From Phoebastria nigripes (Eukaryota; Chordata; Aves; Procellariiformes; Diomedeidae), in assembly GCA_035582835.1 (NCBI GenBank), contig JAYKAV010000922.1, forward strand, positions 442,405-506,404: a stretch of DNA of 64,000 nt. The letters run 5' to 3'. Both the position numbers and the translations under genes were made by a program. Each line of letters starts with the position of its first letter. The first letter of the stretch is position 1. The notes below the pieces were generated by a model. That model had not been told where the DNA came from, ran no database searches, and saw only the letters and a program-made list of their open reading frames with translations. Of this stretch, positions 1 to 11,500 are shown piece by piece.

Positions 1-1130
1 CCCCCTCCCCTCCCGCCCGCCCCGCTCAGCGTGCCGCTTCCCGACAGGCACCGCGGCGGGAGCGCCGGGCCGCAGCCTCGCGCCGCTCTCCTCAGGCTCC
101 GTCCCGTCCCGCCGGGCCCCTCACCCGCCGCCGCCATGCGCCACAGCCTCACCCAGCTGCTGGCGGCCTCCTCCGGCGGAGCGAGCCCCTCGGGCGCCGT
201 CTGGCCGCTAGCCGGCGCGGGGCAGGCCCCGAGAGGGCGGGATGGCGGCGGGGAAGGGGATCCGGGCCCCGCGCGGCCCAAACAACAGCAGCCGCCGCGG
301 CGGGAGGCGGGCGCCTTGGAGCCGCGGCGGCAGGAGAAGGAACCGGAGGCGCCCGGNGGCCCGCTGGAGGTGTGGGAGCAAGAGGACTGGTTCCCGGGGC
401 TGGAGCTGGGAGACCTGCTGGAGGCGGCCCGGCCGGACTGGGACCTGGACGCGGAGCTGAGCGGCTGCTTCTGTGGGGAACCGGAGCCGCTGCCCCCGCC
501 GGGCCAGGGCCAGAGGCCGGCGGCGCCCGGGCGGAGGAACGGCGGGGCTGGGAGCCGGCTGAAGGCGGCGGCGGCGGCGCGGCTGAACCGGCTGAAGAAG
601 AAGCAGTACGTGCTGGGGCTGGAGAGCCGCCTCCAGGGCCTGGCTGCTGAGAACCGGCAGCTGCGGGACCGCAACCGCGGCCTGAGCCGCCGCCTGCGAG
701 AGCTGGAGCGGGAGAGCAGCTACCTGCGGGCTGTGCTGGCTAACCAGAGCGCTCTAGGGCAGCTCCTGAGCCGCTTAGCCGGGATCCGCGCCGGCGGGCT
801 GCAGCTCAGCACCAGCCTCTTCAGGGACACGGGCAGCCCCCGCCGCCATCACCACCACCTCCAGCCTGCCGGCGAGAGCAGCGACCACGACTACGCCCTG
901 CCCAGCTCCCGGCCTCCCAGCCTGGAGGAGGCGGCGGTGGTGACGGAGACGGAGGAGGAGTGGGCGGCCCCCGGCGGGATCTGCCTCCACGTGGACCGGG
1001 ATCAGGTGTCGGTGGAGTTCTGCTCCATCTGTGCTCGGCGAGCAGCGGCCTCCTTCAAAATGTAGGGTCAAGTACCTGCTGCAAGTACTCGTGGGGTTCT
1101 CGCCCCTAGGGGCCTCGCGTCGTGGCGGAG
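1..1130. promoter_or_regulatory. CREBZF: CpG island covering the 5' UTR and coding region of CREBZF
   Basis: The first ~1.1 kb is strongly GC-rich and dense in CpG, then drops sharply to AT-rich sequence after about 1350. The window starts inside this island, so the core promoter and transcription start probably lie upstream of base 1. No stop codon occurs in the CREBZF frame between base 1 and the chosen ATG at 136. Confidence 0.75.
136..1065 (+). CDS. CREBZF: CREB/ATF bZIP transcription factor (Zhangfei)
   Basis: A 309-residue nuclear bZIP cofactor. The family binds HCF-1, represses partners such as ATF4, and binds DNA poorly alone because its basic region lacks the usual Asn. Visible features are a conserved N-terminus [12 protein letters not shown] (human begins MRHSLTKLLAAS), a basic region at about 141-157 with NRLKKK, and a leucine zipper with Leu at heptad positions 162, 169, 176, 183, 190 and 197. 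There are LxxLL motifs at 5-9, 91-95 and 207-211, and an HCF-1-binding DHDY at 250-253. The C-terminus [15 protein letters not shown] matches the family. The ATG at 136 was chosen for homology and a good Kozak context (gccgccATG), although the frame stays open to the window edge. The N at 357 is a third codon position of Gly74 and does not change the protein. Human CREBZF is about 354 residues; this copy is shorter in the acidic and Gly-rich linkers. Confidence 0.96.
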   Translation: MRHSLTQLLAASSGGASPSGAVWPLAGAGQAPRGRDGGGEGDPGPARPKQQQPPRREAGALEPRRQEKEPEAPXGPLEVWEQEDWFPGLELGDLLEAARPDWDLDAELSGCFCGEPEPLPPPGQGQRPAAPGRRNGGAGSRLKAAAAARLNRLKKKQYVLGLESRLQGLAAENRQLRDRNRGLSRRLRELERESSYLRAVLANQSALGQLLSRLAGIRAGGLQLSTSLFRDTGSPRRHHHHLQPAGESSDHDYALPSSRPPSLEEAAVVTETEEEWAAPGGICLHVDRDQVSVEFCSICARRAAASFKM

Positions 1131-4100
1131 GAAGCAGGCGATGGTGCGGAGGAAAAGAATAAATACAGTGGTGATGGGGTGGTATTGGGGGAGATGCAGA
1201 GGAGGGGAACCTGGCACGTAAGTGGCCAGGGTAACAAAAAGAAATCTCTTGAACGGCACATTGGGAGCCAGATGGTGGCCTTGGTTAAAGGTCATGTAAA
1301 TCTGGCGTGTGGACGGTAGTGGTCTGAGCCTGTTTGGCGTAAGAGTCGTGCAAAGCTGCGTACAGCAGTGCGATAATTATCGTGCCAACTGACACGCGCA
1401 TACACACGCAGAAGTGCCGCCAGAGCCCATTTGCAGCACTTGGGTGAAAAGATCATGCCGACCTGACGCATGAAGGTGTGCTCGGTTCCGCTTCGCAGTT
1501 GCCAGTAAAGATAACACTGACTACCTGGTCTTGAGTCAGATAATGTCTAGCCTGCTTATCCTGAGGAGCCGAAAATGCTTGCTTAGAAAACCAAACCAAA
1601 AACTTCATTAAGACATCGTCACTGGACAGACTTAAGAAAATAGTAATGATCGGCAAAAGAAAGCATGCATATAAAATTGTACTGCATCTCAGTTATACAT
1701 TACTATTAAAACCTCTCTGACAGTTTCTCTTTTAGGTGCTTGCCCTGCCAGGCTCCGTTGTGTAGGGGTTAAAGAACAGTCGTTTTCCACCTCGCAACCT
1801 GGTAAGGATCAATATATTCCCATAATGCGGTATCAGACAGCTTGCTTTGCTTATGCCAGTCTCTTGTGATGACTGGTTCAGGAAATGATTTCTCTGGTCC
1901 TTGGCCTACTCTGCCAAAATGTTTCTAGCTCTGGATGATAACTAATCGTGCAAATTACAATCACGTCATTCTAATTAGCTGTTTTCCTCTTTTCCTTTTT
2001 TAAATGAATATGCCCATAGTAGCCAATACACGAGCTACATTGTGAATTAAAAAATAAATGCTTATGCCATGCCATTTTAAATAGGAATTTTCTATTAAAC
2101 TAAGTATCTGATGAGCTGAAAAGGGAAAATATGCTAATAAGGGGGATGTGACATTTACAGCCTTTTATCATAGGGGACTGTCCCAAAAGTGTAAGTAAAT
2201 TGCTTTTTAAATGGAAAAAAAAGGATTTGTGACCTGTTGGTTTAAAATACTGTCTAGTCTTAGGGATGCACGGTACCTTTAAAAAGTCCTTCTCTAGCTT
2301 GCTCTAATTCATGGTGCGGAGTTTTGCCCGATTAAACAGAACCTGAACACTGGTTATATCTGTACAGTGGAATCCTAATGTAGAGGAGTCACTTTTTTGC
2401 ATGGACCTCTAANGAGAATTGCAGTTTGAAGAATGCAGTGCATCGAAGTAACTCGTTACTTTAGCTTCCCATAAGTAAATCTCTGTGCCCATGCACACTA
2501 AAATTCCTATGTTACTTCAAAGTCGCTTTAAATTTTAAAGATATTGCATGTATATGCATGTGCTTAATTTTACTGTAGAGTTCTTAATTTAGCCTCTTAC
2601 AGTATCCAGAAATCTGTAACTTTATATAATTAAGCACAGTTTGGAGATGAGCAAATATGTATCGTGAGGCTAATGATTTGAAAAATGCTCCATAATTAAC
2701 TGAGATAGGAGGAAAAATAGTTTGACAAACAATGGCGTGTGTTTTCTTGTACTAGTCAGTGTTTCTCCCTATCACAAAAGATGAGTGGGTTGTTTTTTCA
2801 GTTGTATTATAATGTTTAGGTTGTTTATATGTATGTCAGTTGGGGGAAGAAGGATTGTGAAAATGATAATATGTAAAGTGAGGTTTCACAAAGAATAGAC
2901 TTTCCTAAAACAGTTTCATTTATTAACTTCTTTAAAAAAAGATTCTGTTTAGTGTTTCTGAAGTCTTGTTTCTTAAAGCCTTAAATTTTGTGTTTAAGGC
3001 TAAGTAGAAGGTGAAAGCGTTTTCTCCCAGTCATTTGCTTTATTGGTGCTAGACCCTATCAAGTGTTTATCGATATAAAAGGAGTTTGATTTTTCTTTGT
3101 GAAACATCACTGTGTGATAAAGTATATGTGTATTTAGCATCCTTGTTTTTCTTTATGCTAAAGTGGATTCAGCTGTGTTGGGGCAGAAGAGACGGGACCA
3201 GCTGCTGGCCACATTTCCTGCTTTATTTTAAAAGGTAGTATAAGAAATGAGAATAAAGAGGTAACAGGGCTTTTGCTGTCTTTCGTTTAAAAAAAAAAAA
3301 AAAAGGTTGAATGCTGGGATCATTTACTGTCATCCAAGATGTTTTTTTAAAAGACTATCCTATCAAACAGGTTTTACTCCAGTGTATGCAGAATTCCTTC
3401 TGTTCAGGGTATATTGCCAGCACGAAAGAGACTTAGTGGGATATGTGTTACCGTACACCTCTGTGGTGGCATCAACAGGACTGTTCAAAGTTTCAGTCTT
3501 AAATTGTGTAACCCTGCTGTAATTGATGGGTTATACCAGTGCCACAGGGATCAGAGTTAACCATCGAGACCCATACTGACTGATACGCAACATGGAAATA
3601 ATTGAGTTGGAGTCAACCTAGGCTCAGTCTAGCCTAGTCTGCCTAGCTCAGACTTCATGAACGTGCTTTATTTTGAAGTTTAACATGCTTGATGAAAAGA
3701 GAAACACTAATGTAGCAAGTATGGGATGTTACAATGGCATTTTTACAGTTACTTCAGTGTAGAAGTGTTTTTTAAGTTAACTTAAATATGCATTCTTTCT
3801 TTTTGCATCACTGCTAAACGGTAGAGGTCAGGGACGTAGTTCTGGTCTCTGTTGTGAACCTGCACATCACTCTAGTCATGAAACTACCTGTGAGCTGTGT
3901 CTGAGAGTAGCTGATTTTCTGACATGCAAAATGATGTATACCGGTACAAGAACAAGGTCAAGTCCCAAGAAAGTAAGTGGCTGCAGGCATTTCTAGTGCC
4001 TACTGAATCATATTTAAACCAAATAGAGGGGAGGAAGTTATTTGAAATTCTAACCGACTGTACTATCTGTATGGTGTATTATTAATGTAGCTTTTTGAAG

Positions 4101-4194
4101 TGGAAGCCTTGAAATGACATAACTTAATACTTGAAAATATATTGTAAATGTTTCTTTGTAATTATGTGCCATCCAGATAAGAATACAATATCAT

Positions 4195-4200
4195 AATAAA
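4195..4200 (+). terminator. CREBZF: candidate CREBZF polyadenylation signal
   Basis: This is an AATAAA followed within ~50 bases by T/G-rich sequence, as expected of a downstream element. It would give a 3' UTR of about 3.1 kb. Earlier hexamers at 1158 and 2053 are alternatives, and the sequence alone cannot decide which is used. Confidence 0.35.
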
Positions 4201-7200
4201 ATCAGACTTGTTGATCTTTCAGTTTATGGGCTCAAATGTTTTTTCATCTTTTTCCTCTCATTAATGCCTTGCTTTAATTGAGTGGTTCATTACACAGAAT
4301 GGGAAAATAGAAAGGGGAAAATGCTGTTGCTGGTATCTGTGTGGGTCATGTGTTGGAAAATGAGATAAAATGAAGCAGGGTATCCAGGAGAAATGTTCTT
4401 ACTCATCTGTCTTTCAAGTTAAGTTTGTGGTGAGGACAAAACGAAGGCTTTATTCCTTGAACTGAAGATAGAGTTGTACTTCTGAGAATCACCACTCCTT
4501 GTATTTTACAGTTGTTGTTCTTTCTTAAGATTTTATTAATGTGGCTATGTTTGATCAATGAACCATGGAGGAGTAGAATACTTATATAAACGCTTCCATG
4601 GTCTATTGGCATCTTCCTCCTTTCTGACCCATTTTTAGGTTCTGAAGTTTGATGACTAGTTAATAATATGCTGTTAAACCCTAATCTTTCATGAGATTGT
4701 TATTTCCATGCTAAACACTGGAGTGATTGTAACAAAAGGTTTGAGGGTGCTGAAAGGACAGAACATTTTTAAAGCTCCAGAGTGAGCCATGCACTGAACT
4801 CTTTGATTTCTGTTAAATGCTTTATTTGTAGAGAACAGTTTAAATTAGTGTGCTGGCTTTCTAGCATCCAGGCATTCTAGTGAAAGTAGTCTGCAGCTTG
4901 ATAAAAAGGAACATTTAACAAAAAACATTGTTTAAAAATTTAACAGCATACTGGCATGCACTGCCTTTTTGGCCTCCAGTTGTAGAAAATACCCTGTTCA
5001 GCATTGAAATTTGTGTTTGTTAAACTGTACGTACCACAGAACCAAGTGCCATCAGTGTTAAACTGCATGGCTATGCTACCTTTGCTTTCCAGTATTTCTC
5101 CACCCCACAGTCACTTGCAGACTATTTAGCATTTAAATAAGAAACAGTTTCACGCTCAGTTCTCTATTAGTCCTTTACAGTGCGATTCCGGTGTTGCATT
5201 CTAAATCAACTTCTCTCTCTTTCCTCTGAAGAGCTTAGCAACATCCGGGAGGAAAAAACAAATCAGTGTTCCTGCAATCTCTAGCTGCCTGGAGAGATGA
5301 TATCAAAAGTAAACTTTAGGGAACCATATTCCAACACTTGGCATCTCTTTGTACTTCCAGAGTATCAGATTTCTCATGCCACTTGTCAAAACNGTAACCA
5401 GTTTTCCCTGTGAAACACAGAGATCTTTTGCAAAACACAAAGGCCTTTTGTAACTTTACTGATTTTTAAAAACTTATGTTCTCTAGAGCTTGTAGTTAAA
5501 GAGGTTTTCTGCTAGAATCAATACTCTCTTTATAGGGTCGTATTTGCTGTTAGTCAGGCTGTAGATGTCACAGGGATACATTGGGTATGGGGGTTGCTCA
5601 AATGGGCACTGTGTTTAAAGAACACCCTGTGTAAAATTGTACATTGACAGTAGCTGATTCTACAGTTTTTCACCCAGTTTAAGTGGGATATGCAGATTTG
5701 GAGAAATAATTATGCCTTTGCTCATTAGCAGGAGGATGCTGGGAGCTGGACTTGGGCATGTATAGGGGAGAGGAGGGTGTGGAATAAATTGTAATGTTGA
5801 GATTCACCATCAAAAAATGGTACACGTAGAAGATAAAAATGAGTGCTTTTTTAGTATTTCTGTTGATTCTTATCTATAGCCAGTCTGTCGGCATTCTTTT
5901 GGCAGTCGTTCAGACTTTGAGTAGTCAAAAGTCCATCAATATAGGTTATATATTAGACACATGCATCCTTAGAAGAATGCAGTAACAGCTATTGCTGTGC
6001 TGCAATAGCTGCTGTAGTCTGCAGCTGGCTTGTTTCTAACAAAACAGTAGAAGAAAGGATGCAACTAAACCTGTTCTAACTCAGATTTTCAAACAGGGAG
6101 GCAGTGTTTGCAAGGAGTCTGTTACAGTTGGTAGGAGGCCAAGAACTGGTACAAGCTCATCCTTCAACTTCTTGGGAGTCGTGCGAGGTACGTTGTACCC
6201 CACGTACGAAATAGAGAATGGAGGGAGTGTTTCCAGATTTCCGTGAGGGCACCCCTTCACACGTGTACGTGCTAGAACTTACTGACAGCATCTCGGTGTC
6301 CTGCTGAATTTTGTAACAGTTTCAGTCTTTAACTTACTTTTGAGAAGGTTTTTTTCTCTCCCAGTTGTTTAAGGAGAAGTACACAGGGTACAATTGAAAA
6401 GTTTCCTTTTTTATAAACACAACACCTTTCTTACCTAAGGAGTATATGGCTGACCTTTGACATGACCAATGCCAAACACTTAAAATACATATNTGCAATT
6501 TGTGCATTCATCAGTTATGCTGGAAACAAATACTGGTCTTTGCAACTTACTAAAAAAAATTTGAAGAATGTTATTTTTTTCTTGTTACATACAGTCTTCA
6601 CCTTTCACCCTAAGAAATTAATATCTAAAAAAATGGGGTTTGTCCAAGTCAGATCATTAAATATCAGAGCATGCATTTTGATTACTCTGAGAAAAATTAT
6701 CACTTGAATTGATACCAAAATGAAAATAGTACATGGAATGGAAGATGGTTTTGAATCTCACACTTTAAAAAGCGCTAGGATCTGTTTACAATATCTTAAC
6801 TATAAAAATTACTGAGCCATTCATTTTTGTTCTTAAAGATACTACTGCAAAGTAATAGCTTTATGTTATGTTTTTATTATCACAGGCAAGTGGTTCTGTT
6901 GGTTAAAGCCTGAGGGGTTCTGGAGATACCATAATTCACTCTCTTGTAAAATACTTGCTCTGTGAGAATCTCTGAAGTGGGGGTGATTAAGGTAAGGCCA
7001 GGACGGCTGTTCAGATGCAGGCCAGTATCGGGACACCACATGATGCAGCAATACTTTGAATTAAGGAAAACTAAACTCACTTCACATAACAACCGTTGGG
7101 GAGGTAGTCTGTCTTTGCTGCTTCCCTGAACAAACCAGGCCACTACTCCTGGTTAGAGAAAAACAGAGTGCNTGATTTTCCTGCTGTAACAACAGCTCTG

Positions 7201-7960
7201 TTAGGAAAAAGTAGATAAATGTGATGAAACTCCTTTAATACATTTTTCAGCAGTGCTAGAGCATAAATTTTAAACCAATTCAATTAAAGGTCTCAATGCT
7301 GAATTCTTATTCTCATTAATAAATATTTCCATGTGCATCTCTGGGAATACTAGAATTTTATTAAAGCGTAGATGGTTGCTGACCAGTAATCGTATGGGTT
7401 TTACAGTTAAGACCATACGTCAGATTGAGATGATTGCTTCTGTAGAAAAATTCCTGATTTAGTTCTCAAACTGCAGAACACACTAAAGGTACCTCATGCA
7501 GTAGGAAGATTAGCAATTTATATTGCTCTAGAACATAGAGTCACCAATGTGAAGACAAGCCTGATGCGTAAGTGAATGACTGGACCACTAATCTTAAAAC
7601 TAGCGGTAGCCGAGATACCACAGTAACAGCACCAGCCATTTGAGGCCTCTCAACACAGTTCCTTTCTTCAGGAAAAGACTAATTTCAAGGCAAACTGGTT
7701 GCAAGGACAAAGTTTGTTCTGACAAGGCCTTTTTTTGGTCACTTGATACATATGCTGGGAAGTCTGACACGAGTATTGCTCCTGATTGCTCTGTGATAAT
7801 AGTGTTCTCTACAGTGTGTAGTGTGACCCTCGTAACAGCCTAAACGGGATAATCTTGTGACAGAAATTCTGTGCTAGCAGAATGGAGGAAAGTTCAGGGA
7901 GAAAAATACTCAGATTTTGAGGAATCTCTAGAAAAACACCTTGCCTTGACAGCCCGCCCG

Positions 7961-7983
7961 CCCCCCCCCCCCCCCCCCCCCCC
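7961..7983 (+). repeat. 23-base C homopolymer followed by a T run
   Basis: After a short CCCG-CCCG lead-in there are 23 consecutive C, one A, then nine T. The complementary G run could fold as a G-quadruplex, and such runs are also prone to length error in assemblies. Confidence 0.95.
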
Positions 7984-8303
7984 ATTTTTTTTTAAATCAC
8001 TGTGGTTTGCATTATGAAGAAAAAAAACCTTTTTCATTAATACTCATTTATACAGCTTCTAGAAAGATGTAGCATCACCTTAGAGCCAAACACTAAGCAG
8101 GCAATATAAATGCTATTTTTTCCCCCATTTCCAAAGAAGAAACACCTGTCCTTATAAAGCTGTTATTCAGGTGTATACACTAAGCTGGACATAATGAAAA
8201 ACTTAACTTGCATTTAAGTTCAGAACTGAAAAGAATGCCAGTTGCAGAGTCTTAACTTTGTTTTTCTATTAAAAAAGACAGCAAGCAATGACTACTTTCT
8301 TTG

Positions 8304-8309
8304 TTTATT
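8304..8309 (-). terminator. TMEM126A: probable TMEM126A polyadenylation signal
   Basis: On the minus strand this reads AATAAA, 40 bases after the TMEM126A stop codon. It implies a very short 3' UTR. No other minus-strand hexamer lies closer to the stop. Confidence 0.5.
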
Positions 8310-8348
8310 ATGGTTACTTATCCAAGGCAATTGAAAAACTGCTTAACT

Positions 8349-8553
8349 TCATGCTTGCAACTCTTCTGGATCCCTGCTAGTGTTCATCTGCTGCAGTATT
8401 TTGACATATATTCCGTGATGTTTAGTGGCAAGATATAATCCAGTTAGAACTTGTATAAGTACACCCAAACTCGTCTTTCTAAAGACAGGCTGAGCAGTTG
8501 TGAGCCAGAAGCGTAATAGATTTTCTTTCCCTGGCAAGGGAGATGAAGAATAC
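8349..8553 (-). CDS. TMEM126A: TMEM126A coding exon 4 (last)
   Basis: The acceptor tttag|gtattc at 8553 is followed by residues 143-209, ending at TGA (8351-8349). It encodes the loop SSSPLPGKENLL, the conserved FWLTTAQPVFRK block and the last hydrophobic segment (about 171-184), then a polar tail ending EELQA. Confidence 0.93.
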
Positions 8554-11500
8554 CTAAACAACATAAACAGTGGTAGAAACTTACTTTCTTTTCTTCCATC
8601 CAATTTAAGCATCAAGATTTAACATTAAAGTCATTAAAGATATTTAGGTAGATATTAATTCTCTCCTTCCTCTCCTAAGTTAAATTCACCTCGTGGTACC
8701 GGGCTCTCTGGATAAATGCTATAAACCATCCTGACCGCATGCTGACGTCTCGCCGAGTCTCACCACCCCCTCACTGTGCTCTGACCCAATCCACAGTTAT
8801 ACCTGCCAGGGAGTTTGGCTGCTGGGCACTACCCAGGATTGGTACAGTCTCTCAGCCGCCCAGCCAAACAGCACTAAGCAGCAATCTTCACCGCTCTGCA
8901 TGGACGGCAGCCACAATTTCACACACCCCGGCACGTCATGGTCATGGGTAGCTTGTAATGTTCCAGCTAAAGGCAAGTGCTTTACAGTGTATCAATTTGC
9001 AGACCCTGTTTCACTTTGGAGGCTTGGTGTAGCCCTTACTAACTTTGCCTTGACCTTAACGTAAATCCCCTTCCACGTACTAAAAGCCTACAAGAAGATA
9101 GGTGTGCATAGACTAAAAATCCACAGATTTAAACCAAGAACTGAACAAATACATTTCACTCATTGCAGGTTAATAAGACGTACCTGGCTGCAAGGCTTGC
9201 ATTCACAGGGAGAGCCAGTAAAACAGGATAGAGACCACCCACCACAGCCCCTATCAATCCTCCTCTGACCACAGCACAGACCTCACAGTTTAGCTCACCT
9301 GCAAGACAAACGGTATTTCACTGTCAATATCCACATAGCTCCACCACATCGATTTATAAGCTGCGTGCAACAACATGGAAAGAGGCGCTTGACGGAAACG
9401 GCCAAGCTGTGCAGGTATGCAAGAAGTTTTGAAAGAAGGACTCTTCCTTTTGGGGGGGGGGAAATCACTCTCATTCCAACCCATGAAGAATTTATCACTC
9501 TAAAGTTGACCTTCAAATGAAATCATACAGATGGGGGAAACTGAACTGCTTTGTTGCAGTCACTTTACATGACTTTGAGTGAAAAATGCTAGAAATCAGC
9601 GATGCGTAACAAATTTTTTTATAAACATGTATAAATAAACATATGTACCTCTTTCCCACTCAACATCAAGAACTCACTGCTGCCCAATGCATTAGATAAT
9701 CTGTTTTTCAAACCCTGCTTTACAAACTGGGGGTTTTCAAGACCACAACAGTTCAAGACCACTGTTCTGCAGAGAGGAAAAGCTCCTCTAGTGTTACATT
9801 GTATACAGAAAGCAAAGCCCTTTCGAAAACAAGGAATAATGAGTTTTTTACCTGAAAATAAAGGCTCACGCACAAAAACTTCATAAACTGCTGCTGTTGA
9901 AAGAAACGGAATAACAGCCATTGGCAAAGCAGACACCAAGGAAGCCTTTCTGACGTGTAGGATGTTCCTGAAGAAGTTATTTGCCGCTAAGCCGCATAAG
10001 CTTGCATTTGCTGCAAGGAAGTATGACCCATGATTACAAAGGTTCCTGTGAAAGAAGGAAAGTCGCTTCAGCAATTGAGAACTGTAAAAAAGTTTGGTTT
10101 ACTCAGTTCTAGAATTCACTTCTGAATATCCTACAGCAAGAGGTAAGAGATGTAAATCTCTCGCTGGCGCAAAATGGGGAGTAACTACTTTCAAAAGCAA
10201 CCAGTACAGCATCCTTCGCTATATGCCCGAGTTTACACACACCTCAAGAATGAAGTGACAGAAAGGCTGAGAAGCCTTTTCTACCTTTTTTTTTGTTATG
10301 GCTAATGGAAACTTCATGAAATTTGCTCTCCCCATCAGCATGTTTCTAAGGAGAATGTTTTCTCAAAAGAAATTTAAAAAAAAAAAAAAAATTATATATA
10401 ATCACAGCTAGCTCCTGTAATCAGCCTTATTTCTAGCCTGCTTACCCAAAAGTATAGATGTAGTTTCAACATAAGAGCTTACACAACAGATCAGGTGGGA
10501 CAACTATGGCAACTGAGATCTTGCAATAACAATCTCAGCAGCTGCTGGCAGATCATTTGTAGTGATTCTGTAGGCTGAAGGGCTATAAGCCTTCCTTGCG
10601 TGCGTGGAACGTGTGAATTTAAGGTCCTACCTTGCTAGGAGGTTACGCTAGTTAAAGGTTACATACTGGTTTACAGAACTGGAGGTTCTATTTTTCCCTT
10701 GATAACAGAGGGACTGGATTCTGTTATCTACCATGTTTTTAACATATGGTTTAGAGCAGCTACTCCTGTTCCAATCTGTAATATGGTGAAGGCAGAACAG
10801 AACAAAGTCTGGTCAGAGACAGTCAGCATTTAGTATCTTGACAAACAGTTCCCACTTGAGTACATTCCATCACAGCAGGTAACGCAAGAGAGGGAATGGG
10901 AAAGCATGCCAATTTTACAAGCCTGATGAGCAGTTTGTGGTTTGTTTCATTTGACTCACAGAAGGAAGCTGTGCATTACCTTCAGCATTATACCTGGCAC
11001 AGTCAGTTGATGAGTGGAAACAACTCTTTGCTTTAGGTTTCCACAAATCTAAAATTCCCGGAATGACAACTATTGCCAGGCAAAGCAATTAACTGGAAGG
11101 CGCTCTGATTCTGAGGCTGTGCCAATATTATTATGTTAAAAGTGTATTTTTAAAATGCATCATAATTGGATTTATCGCAAAACCCCCAAAGAAAATAAAA
11201 TGCTTAACCGGTCACAAAATTTATGCTAGGCCAAATGTCATATTTATTTGCAAAATTATCAATGTGACAATCTCTAAACCATTTAGCAATTAAAGTACAT
11301 GATTTTTAAAAATCCACCTACTTAAAATTCTTCTACATTTTAATTCTTAGAGTAACATTAAGCACTGACAAATCATACAAAAAAGACTTCAGAGATGTAG
11401 GTGCTAATNTTGCAAAACCTAAAACATTAAAAACATCTGACATCAATGACACCAACTATTTCTCATTTTGAATAGGAAAATACTTTCATTCTTGGTACAT

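Larger units (their letters stand above)
1066..8303. other. CREBZF 3' UTR and convergent intergenic spacer
   Basis: About 7.2 kb between the CREBZF stop and the presumed TMEM126A polyadenylation signal. It is AT-rich, with stop codons in all frames and no ORF resembling a known protein. AATAAA hexamers on + occur at 1158-1163, 2053-2058 and 4195-4200, so the first part is probably CREBZF 3' UTR of uncertain length. It holds a 16-base A run (3289-3304) and a C run (7961-7983). No gene, tRNA or recognisable transposon was seen. Confidence 0.7.
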
